The notes under the pieces are model-generated. The model had not been told where the DNA came from, made no database searches, and saw only the letters and a program-made list of their open reading frames with translations. DNA of 64,000 bases. Origin: Dasypus novemcinctus (Eukaryota; Chordata; Mammalia; Cingulata; Dasypodidae). The position numbers and the translations under genes are program-made. Of the stretch, positions 25,344 to 36,600 are shown in pieces. Position 1 is the stretch's first letter, and each line of letters opens with the position of its first letter. Location: assembly GCF_030445035.2 (NCBI RefSeq), contig NC_080675.1, positions 64,806,544 to 64,870,543 of the forward strand, given 5' to 3'.

Positions 25344-27250
25344 TTAAAGAACAGAGTCTTAAACATGGGGTGTCTGAAGTGGTTCTGGGAGGTTTGCAAT
25401 TGGCTCTTGACTCTAATTGGACTCATGGGTACTGACCACTCCCTTTCCAATAATGAAGAGGCTGCTAATAGTCAATGGTGTTGACAATCGAGATATGCAA
25501 AATAGCATCACTGGATTCCCCTACTTCCATGCTTATAAGAAGCAAAGGTCTGGGTGAGAGTGTTTTCAACAACTTAACAGAATTTTGGGAAGTCAAACAG
25601 TATAATGATGTTAACTGACTCCTCCTAGATATTCTGGATACTGTTACAAAAGAAAGAGATGAGTTAAAGGCTTCAAATTTGAAACTTAAATGCTGGATGA
25701 ATGCTGGGAAAGTTTCTGTGTGTGCTCTGAAAGAAAATCTTGTCTCTGGTAGCACAGACTCTCAAATATCTGAGAACCAAACTCAGACTCTCTCATTGTA
25801 CAAGTAGTGGCATTACTAAGGATTCTAAAATCTCAACTCCGCAGGGTTTTTGCAATTAAAGTGAAGGCATTGATTGGAAAAGAGTGGTATCCAGAGAATC
25901 AGGATGGAGACATATAGGATGATGATAATATTAGTGGAGATATTGGAACCCTGAATTCTTCTGAGACTTTACCGGATAAGCCTGTGATGGCCTGTCCTGT
26001 GAAGACCATAACTTGTCAACCTTATATCAGCCAGCCTCCAGCCTCCCCAGGGAGTCTGAAACAACTTCCAGTCCTGAGGTGCTTACCAGTCAAACTGAAG
26101 CCTTCGCTACCCAGCGTCAGTCTGTCCCAGGGAGTCTGGAGCTCCTCCCAGCCCTGAGACATGTACCAGCCAAACACCAGCATGCACGGCTGAGCATCCA
26201 GTCTGCCCTGAGGAAACTGCCTTCCACCCCTGCCTGAAGAGATCAAACCTGTCTCACCAGAAGAAAATGGAAGGGAATGCCTTGAGGTCAGAAGTTTGCA
26301 AGACATTCCTAATCCTTCTCCTTACCCACCACCACCACCTCTTTTGTCTTAGAGAACTAGACTAAAATCACAAGGCCCCAAAAGTGAAATGCAAAGTGTG
26401 ACCCATGTGGAAGTGAGGTACACTCAGAAAGAACTGCATGAGTTTCCAACTTATATAGACAGAAATCAGGGGAATATATGTGGTAATGGACACTAAGAGT
26501 ATGGAATAATGGTGGAAGGAATATAAAGTTAGATCAGGTAGAATTTATTTATATGGGCCCACTAAGCAGAAATTCTGGATTCAACACTGTAGTTCAAGGG
26601 GTTAGAAAGGCCTCTAACAGTTTGTTTCAGTGGCTGACTGAAACATGGACCAAAAGATGGCTAGCATGTCTGAGGCTGAGATGCCCGATTTGCCCTGGTA
26701 TACAGAAGGCTTAGGGAGATTGGAATGCTAGAATATATTTATCATTTGAGAGCTGTGTAAAGAGGACACACTTTTACAGGATGTGAGGAATAAATTTGTA
26801 AGACTAAGTCTATCTTCCCTGAAGAGCTCTGTGGCTGCTCTTCTCTGTAGTCTGGATAGTACTGTAGGGAGGGCTACCATGGTAGAATCCTTAAACATTA
26901 TGGGCATGATTGGATGTCAGTATGGTAAAAGTCAGATACCAGCAGTTAATCGCCACAGTCAAGGCGATTCCAAATGAAAGGCACAATGAAAGGCAGATTC
27001 CAAAAAGCACTCCAAATATTCTGAGTCATGTAGAGTTATGGCGTTGTCTAATACATCGTGGGGTGCTTAGAAGTCAAATAGACAGGCAGTCTACTAAATT
27101 TCTTCTGGATCTGTATAAACAGAAGAGTTCTAGGTCGAGAAAACAAAACCATAACTCAAATTACAGATGCAGAGAATCACAGCCCCTTAATCAATTCCCA
27201 GACTTAAGACAGTTTACAGACCCAGAGCCCCTTGAATGAGGAGGAGGCCA
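25344..27250 (+). pseudogene. ERVL gag region, decayed
   Basis: By position between the primer site and protease this should be gag. I recognise no capsid motif with certainty; a Pro/Ser-rich stretch is open at 26,013-26,237 and a basic stretch at about 26,910-27,239 near the expected nucleocapsid. Frames shift repeatedly. The function, structural core protein, is inferred from position only. Confidence 0.5.
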
Positions 27251-27257
27251 GGTCTCT

Positions 27258-27690
27258 TTGCGAAGGATCCTGTTAAACTGCCAAAAATTGATTCAGTTAA
27301 TCTTTCTCCCACCTTTTCCCAAGGAGATCTACAGCCTTTTACCGGAGTATGCTTTGGGGAAAGGAAATGATCAGACATTTCAGGGATTATTAGACACTGG
27401 CTTAGAAGTGACATTAATTCCAGGAGACCCAAAACTTCATTGTGGTCCACCAGTCAGAGTAGGGGCTTGTGGAGATCAGGTGATTAATAGAGTTTTTGCT
27501 CACGTCTGTCTCACAGTTGTCCCGTGGGTCTCTGGACCTATTCTGTGGTTATTTCCCCAGTTCCAGAATATATAATTGGGATAGACATACACAGTAACTG
27601 GCAGAATCCCCAGTTGGATCCCTGACTCTTGGAGTGAGGGCTATTATGGTTAGAAAGGCCAAGTAGAAGCTACTAGAACTATCCCTACCC
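27258..27690 (+). pseudogene. ERVL protease relic
   Basis: A 105-residue frame contains FQGLLDTGLEVTLIPGDP, the retropepsin active-site LLDTG motif (DTG at 27,393-27,401). It is followed by the flap-side region and, in another frame near 27,560, 'IIGIDIHSNWQNP', which fits the C-terminal protease motif. A frameshift separates them. Confidence 0.8.
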
Positions 27691-28630
27691 TGCAAAATAG
27701 TAAATCAAAAGCAATACCGGATTCCTGGAGTGATTGCAGAAATTAGTGCCACCATCAAGGATTTGATAGATGCAGGGGTGGTGATCCTCAACACATCCCC
27801 ACTCAACTCTTCTATTTAGCCTGTACAAAAAACAGATTATTGTAAACTCATCCAGGTAGTGACTCTAATTGCAGCTGCTGTCCCAGATATGATATCATTG
27901 CTTGAGCAAATCAACACATCCCCTGGTACCTGGTATGCAGCTGTTGATTTGACAAATTATTTTTCTCAATTGCTATTAGTAAGGACCACCAGAAACAGTT
28001 TGCTTACAGCTGGCAAGGCCCACAGTGTACCTTCACAGTCCTACTTCAGGGTATATCAACTCTCGGGCCCTATATCATAATATTGTCCACAGGGTCCTTG
28101 ATTGCCTCTCCCTCCCACAAGATATCACACTGGTCCATTACATTGATGATATCATGTTGATATCAGTGAGCAAGAAGGAGCAAAGACTCTAGATTTATTA
28201 GTAAGGCATTTGTGTGAGAGAGGACTGGAGATAAATCTAACTAAAATACAAGGTCCTTCCTCCTCTTGGAAATTTCTAGGTGTCCAGTGGTGTGGGCATA
28301 TTGAGATATCCAATTTTAAGTGAAGGATAAGCTGTTGTGTCTGGACCTTCTATGAACAAAAAAGAGGCACAACACTTAGTTTGTCTTTTTGGATTTTGGA
28401 GACAATGCATTCCTCTTTGGTTGTGCTACTCCAGTCCATTACCAGGTGACCAGAAAAGCTGCTAGATTTGATTGGGGACCAGAATGTAAAGAGGCTCTGT
28501 GTCAGGTCCAGGCTGCTGATCAAGCTGCACTACCACTCGGGCCAAGTGATCCAGCAGACCAATGGCACTGGAAGCTTCAGTGGCAAATAGAGAAACTGCC
28601 TGGAGCCTTTGAAAGGCCCCTATAGAACAA
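27691..28630 (+). pseudogene. ERVL reverse transcriptase relic
   Basis: Starts with the conserved pol N-terminal block (NQKQYRIPG near 27,706). Next comes [20 protein letters not shown] at about 27,889-27,948, the fingers/palm region of ERVL RT with the first catalytic Asp. The second motif reads H-YIDD-IM with YIDD at 28,139-28,150, intact. The connection region (HYQVTRKAARFDWGPECKEAL and on) is at about 28,437-28,520. Frame changes at about 28,000 and 28,085 break it, so the conserved motif is not evidence of activity. Confidence 0.88.
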
Positions 28631-29490
28631 TCACAGTGCAGAACCTTAGAATTTTGGAGAAAAGTCCCGCCATCCTCTGCAGATAAATACTCTCCTTTTG
28701 AGAAACAGCTTTTGGCCTGCTACTAGACCTTAGTGAAGACTGAATGCTTAACCATGGGCCATCAAGTAACCATGAGACCTCAGTTGCCTATCATGAGCTG
28801 GGTATTGTCTGGTCCACCAAACCATGAAGTTGGGTGTGCACAGCAGCACTCCATGATAAAGTGGAAGTGGTATATACAAGACAGGGTTCAAGTGGGTCCT
28901 GAAGGCATGAGTAAGTTATATGAGGAAGTAGTCTGAATGCCCATGGTCACCACCCCTGCCATGTTACATTCTCTTTCCCAGCCCACAGCTTTGGCCTCTT
29001 GGGAAGTCCCTTACAATCAGTTGACTGAAGAAGAGAAAACTCAGGCCTGGTTTACAAATGGTTCCAGATAATATGCAGGTACCACCCAAATGTGGACAGC
29101 TGCAGCACTGCAGCCCCCTTCTGGTACATCCTTGAAGGACAGTGGTGAGGGCAAATCCTCCCAAGGGGCAGAACTTCAAGCAGAGCACCTAGTTGTTCAT
29201 TTTGCTTGGAAGAAGAAATGGCCAGACATGTGTTTGTATGCTGATTCATGGGCTGTTGCCAATGGTTTGGCTGGATGGTCAGGGATTTGGAAGGAACATG
29301 ACTGGAAAATTGGTAACAAAGAGATCTGGGGAAGAGCTATGTAGATAGACATTTTTGAGTGGGCAAAAAACATGAAAATATTTGTGTCCTAAGTGAATGC
29401 TCACCAAAGGGTGACTTCAGCCAAGGAAGACTTTAATAATCAAGTGAATAAGATGACCCGCCCTGTGGCTAATGCTCAGCCTCTTTCCCC
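28631..29490 (+). pseudogene. ERVL RNase H relic
   Basis: The tether segment (TECLTMGHQVTMRPQLPIMS at 28,736 onward) is followed by the RNase H domain. 'AWFTNGS' stands at about 29,047-29,067 where the first catalytic residue is expected as DGS, so that Asp appears to be Asn here. 'LYADSWAVANGL' at about 29,235-29,271 keeps the later D-S motif. The protein would remove RNA from the RNA:DNA hybrid. Stops interrupt it. Confidence 0.8.
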
Positions 29491-30310
29491 AGCTACTCCT
29501 GTCATTGTCCAATGAGTCATGAACAAAGTGGCCATGGATGTAGGGATGGAGGTTATGAGTGGGCTCAGCAACATGGACTTACCCTTACCAAGGCTGACTT
29601 GGATATAGTCACTGTTGAGTGCCCAATCTGCCAGCAGCAGAGACCCACACTCAGCCCCAATTTGGCACTATTCCTTGAGGTGATGAGCCTGCTACATGGT
29701 AGCAGGTTGACAACATTGGACCACTTCCACCACAGAAGGGGCAGGGATTTGTTTTAACTGGAATAGATACATACTCTAGATATGGGTCTGCATTTCTTGC
29801 ACACAATTCTTCTTCCAAAATTACCATCCGTGGACTTACCAAATGTCTTATCTACTGCCATGGCATTCCACACAGCATTGCCTCCAGTCAAGGAACCCAT
29901 TTCACAGCAAATGATGTGCTGGAGTGAGCACATGCCCATGAAATTCACCGGTCTTACCACGTTCCCCATCACCCTGAAGCAGCTGGATAGAACCGTGGTT
30001 TGTCCTTTTGAAGATTCAATTACGGTGCCACCTCTGTGGCAATACCTTGCAGGGCTGAAGCAATGTTCTCCAGGAGATTGTGAATGCTCTAAATCAGCAT
30101 CCACTCTATGGTGCTGTTTTTTCCATAAGCAGGATCCATGGGTCCAGGAATCAAGGTGTGGAAATAGGAGTGGCACCACTCTCTATCACCCCTATTGACC
30201 CACTAGGAAAAATTTTGTTTCCTGTCCCTGCTACCTCAAACTCTGCTGGTCTACATGTTTTAGTCCCCAAAGGAGGAATGTCATCACTAGGGATCACAAC
30301 AATGATTCCA
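29491..30310 (+). pseudogene. ERVL integrase relic
   Basis: The N-terminal zinc-binding pattern is visible: HEQSGH at about 29,518 and CPICQQQ at 29,621 onward. In the core, 'GIDTYSRYGS' near 29,760 fits the first Asp. The second motif reads 'ASSQGTHFTA' near 29,883, where the family has SDQGTHF, so the second catalytic Asp is lost. 'YHVPHHPEAAG' near 29,955-29,985 holds the Glu region. The late segment 'LNQHPLYGAVF...RIHGSRNQGVE' is at 30,080-30,160. The 138- and 141-residue frames on opposite strands here are chance frames. Confidence 0.82.
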
Positions 30311-30697
30311 TTGAACTAGAAGTTAAATTTGCCTCCTGGCCACTTTGGGCTCCTATTACCTCTGAATCAACAGTCAAAGAATGGAATTACTGTACTGGCT
30401 GGGGTGATTGATCCTGACTATCAAGGGGAAATAGGACTGCATCAACATAATGGGGGTAAAGAAGAGTTTGCCTGGAATATGGGAGATCCTCTAGTACTGC
30501 CATGTCCTATGATTAACGTCAATGGAAAATTGCAACAATCCAATCCAAGCACAACTAACCATGGCCCAGAATCTTCAGGAATGAAAGTTTGGGTCACCCC
30601 ACCAGGGAAAGAACCATGGCCAGCTGAAGTGCTTGCTGAGGGTAATGGAAACATAGAATGGGTAGTGGAAGAAGGTAGTGATAAATATGAACTTTGA
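30311..30697 (+). pseudogene. ERVL dUTPase relic
   Basis: A 122-residue frame reads GHFGLLLPLNQQ and then VLAGVIDPDYQGEIGL, the dUTPase signature motif III with its Tyr. It ends with a WVTPPGKEPWPAEVLAEGNG C-terminal segment. dUTPase hydrolyses dUTP to keep uracil out of viral DNA; its place after integrase is particular to ERVL. This is the best-preserved frame of the provirus but it lacks its own start. Confidence 0.85.
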
Positions 30698-31038
30698 CAA
30701 TGCGACCAGTTACAGAAATGAGGACTATAATGGTCATGAATCTTACTTCCTTGTTTCATTATGATGATGATTATATATGTATGCAAATCATTTCCTTTTC
30801 TTCTTCCCCAAAGTTTTCCCGTATCATATAAAAATTTTATCAGTTTCATGTCATAATATTTGAGAGTGAATATTACCCAGGAACTCGCACCCTATTCTGT
30901 ATGGAATTAATGTATTTCAGGTTGTATGCAGGAGAGTCAAACATTGTTAGGTGGAAATATATATATGTGCATATCTGTTATTGTTTTTACTTAGAGACTA
31001 AGTATGACTTAAGGTAATGTGTATGGTTGTTTGAGTTG

Positions 31039-31050
31039 ACAAGGGATGGA
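31039..31050 (+). other. Polypurine tract of ERVL (candidate)
   Basis: 'acaagggatgga' immediately precedes the 3' LTR, the position of the plus-strand primer. It is degraded. Confidence 0.45.
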
Positions 31051-31505
31051 CTGTGATGGTTAGGCTATTGTGTCAACTAGGCCAGGTAATTGTGCCCAGT
31101 TGTTTGGTCAAGCAAGTGCTTGTAATACAACAGTATTTATGGACTTTAGTGACTTACTTTAGTGAATTTACTGCAGTGGTAAATCATAGATAGCTGATTA
31201 TAGTTACATCAATCAGGGAGATTGCCATCAGCAATGACCAATGCTTTATCTAATCAGTTGAATGCCTTAAAAGGGGAAGTGATCTAACATTGAGTGAGAG
31301 TTTCCCAGTTCATCTTTGGACAGCCAACATCTCCCAGAACTCATCAAGAACATTTATTGGACTTTCATTGGAGCCCCTGGTTGCAACCTGCCTGTGGAAC
31401 TTGGACTTGTGCATCTCCATGGCTACATGAAAGAGTCATAAAACCACATACTATTGACACATATCTCTTGTTGATTCTCTTTCCCTAAGAACCCTGACTA
31501 ATACA
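31051..31505 (+). repeat. 3' LTR of ERVL
   Basis: 455 bp starting TGTGATGGTTAGG and ending CTGACTAATACA, so it keeps the canonical TG...CA ends. It aligns with the 5' LTR and carries a roughly 12-base insert ('catcaagaacat') not in that copy. Confidence 0.9.
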
Positions 31506-34467
31506 TATATTCATAATCTGCTAATCCTTTTTTCTGTTTTTGCCAATACATTTCTCTCATTGCTTATCATTGAGCTGGTGCTGGCAAGCCTTATCCATCT
31601 TCTGAGAACTGCTTCAAGATCAACCTAAACCTACCCAACTCATTTTCATCTTCTTCCTATCCCATTCCCACTCATATCTTTGAATTATTAATGATTCATG
31701 TTATGTACTCTATATGTGACAAACGAAGTACATTTTTCCCTGCAATAATTCTACTTTAATTCTCACATTACTCTAAACTGTTTTATTTTGCTTCCAGTTA
31801 ACACTTCTCATATTTTAAATGGGGTCCATGAGAGGAGAGAACCACAAACAATGCATTTTTTTCCCTGTTATTTACTATCCAAGTATGCAGGTGCTAGTTG
31901 GCAGTGTGTCATCTCTTGAAAATCTACTCTATATTGGAGGAGTTTAACTGTCAAATGATTTTGTCAACAGAATGTGGCACCACCCTGGCTATGTTGGGTG
32001 TTTGTAGCAAAATATAGATCTGAAACATTCTGGGAAAGCAATCACTCCTGCTTTGTGTAGCCTTAGGAGTCTGTACTCCACTTGCTTCTCTAGCTCGCAT
32101 TTTTCACCTGCTGGTTGTCATTTTAAGTAGGGCCTTGATTGCAAGTGGCCTTAGCTGCAGGGTACTTCCAGAGCTGTGTTTTGCTGTTTTTTAATCTTTC
32201 CTCTTTCTAACAGTTGTTTTTCACTCCTGGGAATGAAATATATTTGTGTGCATGTATATGTGTACCTATATATCTCTAAATATCTATCTATATCTATATT
32301 ATTTTTATGTGTATATGTATATACTTCTTCAAATTATATTTTTTAGGAATATAAATTACATATTTTTTTATCACCAACTGAGGGTTTACATTTGATTTCC
32401 AATTTCATAAAACCAATGTTTTATTTTGATTGATCTATATTGTCCTGAGTTATTTCACTTCTCTTTTAATACATTTAGAAATCACAAAGTTTCCTAAATC
32501 CCTCTTAACATTTTTTCAATGCTTGTGTGTAGAAAACATCCTCAATGATGTAGCATTTCAATTGGGTCAGATAAAAACTCCCTGGAGGAAGTAGGAAATA
32601 TATCAATCATTTTCACATGCTGGTTACTAGGCGCCCATCTGAAACCTTATTAGCGGCTGAATATGGGGATATATTTCTTTCCCTTTCCCTTTGGCTAATG
32701 ACTTATTTACATATTGCCTTGTTCCATGGGAATTGGGAGAAACACAAAACAAAAAAATGGGCATTAGAATGAAGAATAAAACAGTATTTAAAATGTATTC
32801 TTCTTACGAAAATCTTTTTTTTGTTGTTGTTGCATTAACAACTTTGAAATGATCTTTGCATCATGAAATAATCGCTAAATGACACATGGCTCCTTAATCA
32901 GTATTGTTCACTGCTGGCAGGACCAGAGAGTTATTGGACTTGCAAATGTAGGTTTTGACTTATGGTAGCTTAGTGTAATATATGAAAATCAGTGAAGAGG
33001 TATTTCAAACCTAGAAAATTCAAAACTGATTTTACATGCGTGGATAGTACTGGCGTGAATAACAAAATAAAATCCATGGCCCCTTTTTTCTAATTTGTGA
33101 GGTCTGTTTAGGACTTCTGCATTAGATTTTATATAAAATAAAAGATACATGCTAAGCTTTTTAAAAAAAATTCTGTAGTTAATATAATGCTGTCAATGAT
33201 GTAATTAACCTTATTATAGTTCTCATCCTAAACTACATACCTGCTATGATTCATAGAAATGCATCCCTCAAAAACAAATCCATCTGCCAATATTGGCCTG
33301 CCTCAAAGCCTAAGGTTATTACAAATAGAAAGTTTTGTATTGGAGACATTATCTCCATAAAATCAGAAACTATCTAGATAGGGTAAATGTTATAATAAAT
33401 TGAAATATTCCCCTTCCCTAATTACTTGATGTCAAATAAAGGAGATTTTTAAAATGGCAACTACATTAACAATATTACTTCCTTTTACAAACAGATATTA
33501 TTGAGGTAGATGAGATATTAAATATTATTTCAATATAAAATAGTATTACATATAGATATAGAAATATAGACAAATGACTAGGCAATATCAAGGCATAAAA
33601 TTCCACTCTTTTTATGCAGAAAGTGAGTTCTGAGATAATAGTCACATCATTAACTTTAGTAAAATTATTTAATGATAACGTAGATGGATAGATAATACAT
33701 ATAACTATAAATACTTCCAATTATTCATTCAATTTGATGTTAGAGTGCCTTTCAGAAAAAATAGGAACTTAAATTATTTTGTGTGCTTTACAGATAAAAA
33801 CTAAAAAGATGATAATATATAATACTTCTAAGTTTCAGAGGCAAGAAATATTTCTTGATATATACTGAGCATTCTGACAATATGCTTGATTTCACATGGT
33901 TATATAAAGTGTGAGTCTGAGATTTTTACCTTAAATTATTTTAGAAAAACTGTCTCATAACAGTTAAGTGACTTTCAGAAGATAAAACAGCTAGTTAATG
34001 AAGGAGATAACAAAATTCAGTAATCTTGCCTTTAATTCTAAAGCAGTTTTCATGAATACACTGCAAATTAAAAGAGAATAAAATCAATCCATAGTAAAAA
34101 TATATCAGAAATGCCTATAATGAGCAAAGTTCTGTATTTCCATTATAACCTCCATGAAAAATATCTTTACTTAATGAGGTAAGTTTTGGCTTGCAAGCTT
34201 CCTGGTTGCCTGGATTACTTTGTTGGAATGGATTTCAAGAAACTGGTTATATTGCTATGGCTATGAGTAAATATGTGTATTGCTACCTGGATTTGTTTTA
34301 GGGCTGCAGGTTGGCAGACTTAGGCCTACCTGTGACAGGCAAATAAAGAATGGCACCTTGGTAAACTTTGCAATTCAAGTTTAGGACAAGAAAGAAATAA
34401 TATAAGGAATCTGTAAACACATGACCTTGTACTATCATGTCTACTTATTTCCAAAATATTCTAGATA
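31506..34467. other. AT-rich non-coding DNA
   Basis: No gene seen. A short (TATC/ATCT)n region lies at about 32,268-32,330. The rest is AT-rich, without motifs I can assign. Confidence 0.4.
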
Positions 34468-34552
34468 CAGGGAGCAGGTATAGCTCAGTGGTCGAGCACC
34501 TGCTTCCCATGTATGAGATCCCAGGTTGAATTCCTGGTAACTCCTAAAAAAA
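34468..34552 (+). mobile_element. tRNA-like SINE head (DAS type)
   Basis: 'gggagcaggtatagctcagtgg' with an A box (tatagctcagtgg) and a B box (ggttgaattcc) folds to a tRNA-Ala-like head, followed directly by a short A-rich tail. It lacks the SINE body, so it is a minimal head-only copy. It is not a tRNA gene: the 3' acceptor half and the anticodon arm are diverged. Confidence 0.75.
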
Positions 34553-35378
34553 AATAATTCCCAGCTGCAGCAATCCACAAAGATTTATCTTATCTCCAGT
34601 AGCACTTGTGCATACAAATCATGGAAAACTGATCACATGCCATTTATAAAATCTTTCTTTTCATATGAGTGTCTTTCATCTCCTCCTTTATTAGCACACC
34701 AAGAGGAAGTCTTTACATAGTAGCCTCTGAAATAATTCCTGATTTAATTTTTGATTACTTGATTTACTGGATTTGACTTGACCCACTTATCATTTTTAAA
34801 TGTTACCAAATTTAGTAGCATTGAATTAATTTCTTTTCATTATGCATATCCAGATAAAATTATTTAAATCCTTTCACCTATATTTCCAATGATATTTCCC
34901 TCTACCGGAACTAACTTATAATATCCTTAACTCTAATTTCTTTAGTTCAATGATAACACCTCAATTTGTCACTTGTTTCCTTCACTAGTACTTCGTTCAT
35001 GAAACAATTTATCAAATCTTATCATAAGTGGATTCTGTTAATTTACTAAGCTTTTGTATGTGTCTTCTGAGAGCAAATTTTAATTAAACAAGGCACTACT
35101 GCCTTCTAAAATTATATTTTAGTGCATTTTTTTATGTAGTTAAAATGATACATTTTCAAACCAGGATGCATGTTTTCCTTCAATAAATGATTCCATATTT
35201 ATTTTTGAACAATTTCCTACAATTTTAAATTAAGTGTATTTTGAAGAAATTACATCTTTTGAAGATAATAATTGCAGGTCTCTCTTCAATTATCCTGCTT
35301 CTAGTTTGATAATACAATGTGATATTTGATTTAGGGCAACAAAGTACCCAGCCTCTATGAATAACAACATGAAGACAT
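34553..35378. other. AT-rich non-coding DNA
   Basis: Nothing recognised. Confidence 0.4.
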
Positions 35379-35494
35379 TTCTATTCTATTCTATTCTATT
35401 CTATTCTATTCTATTCTATTCTATTCTATTCTATTCTATTCTATTCTATTCTATCTATTCTATTCTATTCTTTCCTATTCCATTCTATTCTATT
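35379..35494 (+). repeat. (ATTCT)n pentanucleotide array
   Basis: About 20 tandem TTCTA/ATTCT units, nearly perfect to about 35,450, then with single-base interruptions (tatct, tttcc, ttcca). Confidence 0.95.
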
Positions 35495-35504
35495 CATATA
35501 AGGG

Positions 35505-35588
35505 TTTATGTTTTATCATTTATTTTAGGTCTTTGATTCATTTCCTATTAATTTTTGAATGAGTTGTGACATAGAGTCAATATTCTTT

Positions 35589-35623
<35 letters not shown>

Positions 35624-36150
35624 TATACCCACTTTTTTGAGGCCTATTTTATTTTTTAAAACACTTTTTGTTTCCCCACTTAATTGCATGGAGTCCTATA
35701 TCAAAATCATTTCACCATATATATGGGTTTCTTTTATTCTTTTTACTCTTTTTCTGTTTCATTGATTTATTTACCACAATATTTTGATGGCTGTAGATTT
35801 ATAGTTAATCTTCAAGTCTAGTAGTGTAAGTCCTCCAACTTTGTCCTTGTGGAAAATTATTTAGTCTGTATTCATTTTAAATTTTCATAAAAATGTAGTC
35901 AATTTCTTCAAAAATTCTTTCTGGGATATAGACCTGGATTGCATTAAATCTATAAATGAATTTTCATTTATACTGAATTGAAGTATTGAAAATATAAAGT
36001 CCTCTAATACATGAACATGGTATACCTCCCCATTTCTTTAGATTTTCTTAAATTTCTCTAAGCTGTTCTTAGATTCTAAGCAAGGAGTTTTTTAGGGACA
36101 AGGTTTTATACATATTTTATTAAAGTTACTATTAAAAATTATATATTTTT
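35505..36150 (-). mobile_element. Old L1 ORF2 fragment, minus strand
   Basis: Reads as L1 ORF2 in reverse: 'attttaggtctttgattcatttc', 'aaaatcatttcaccatatatatgggtttc', 'agtgtaagtcctccaactttg', 'attgcattaaatctataaatg'. It is interrupted by a (GA)n microsatellite. It is more diverged than the neighbouring L1, so older. Confidence 0.7.
35590..35621 (+). repeat. (GA)n microsatellite
   Basis: Sixteen or so AG units inside the old L1 fragment. Confidence 0.95.
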
Positions 36151-36179
36151 GAAGCCTAATTTGAATATACATTTTTTGT

Positions 36180-36600
36180 ATTTTTTTTATTGACTTTGTA
36201 ATAATATTACATTAAAAATATATATATATATGAGGTCCCATTGAACCCTACCACCCCCACCCCACCTCTCCCCCCCCCAGCAACACTCCCTCCCATCATC
36301 ATGACACATCCATTGCATTTGGCAAGTACATCTCTGGGCACCCCCGCACCCCATGGTCAACAGTCCACACCATGGCCCACACTCTCCCCCATTCCATCCA
36401 GTGGGCCCTGTGAGGATTTACAATGTTCGGTGACTGCCCCTGAAGCACCATCCAGGGCAGCTCTATGTCCCAAAGATGCCTCCACCTCTCATCTCTTCCT
36501 GCCTTTCCCCATACCCTACATTTTAAATGATTTGCTTTCCAACTGATTGTTAAAAGCATATATAAATTAAATAAATATTTTTAAAAAATCAATCATAAAG
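36180..36600 (-). other. L1 3' UTR with G-rich tract
   Basis: On the minus strand this has 'gctggggggggggagaggtg' followed by 'gggtgggggtgg', which has the G-run spacing of a quadruplex-forming L1 3' UTR, and an A-rich end. A (TA)n stretch lies at about 36,218-36,232. The plus-strand Pro-rich frame here is chance. Confidence 0.75.

Larger units (their letters stand above)
24878..31505 (+). mobile_element. ERVL provirus (class III), two LTRs, no env
   Basis: A complete provirus layout: LTR, tRNA-Leu-like primer binding site, decayed gag, protease, reverse transcriptase, RNase H, integrase, dUTPase, LTR. Gene order and the dUTPase after integrase are diagnostic of the ERVL group, which has no env. 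The flanks 'tgtat' and 'tatat' would be a 5-bp duplication with one mismatch, the length expected for ERVL. Stops and small indels interrupt every gene. The LTRs differ at many positions, so the insertion is old. The element lies in the same orientation as the window's plus strand. Confidence 0.9.

Noticed and set aside
29754..30198. 138- and 141-residue frames on opposite strands
   Set aside because: Both overlap ERVL integrase coding sequence in other frames; the integrase motifs account for the conservation.
34468..34552. tRNA gene
   Set aside because: A and B boxes are present, but the sequence runs into an A tail and lacks a paired acceptor stem; same head as the window's SINEs.
35379..35494. 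CRISPR-like direct repeats
   Set aside because: Five-base units without spacers; a simple microsatellite in a mammalian genome.
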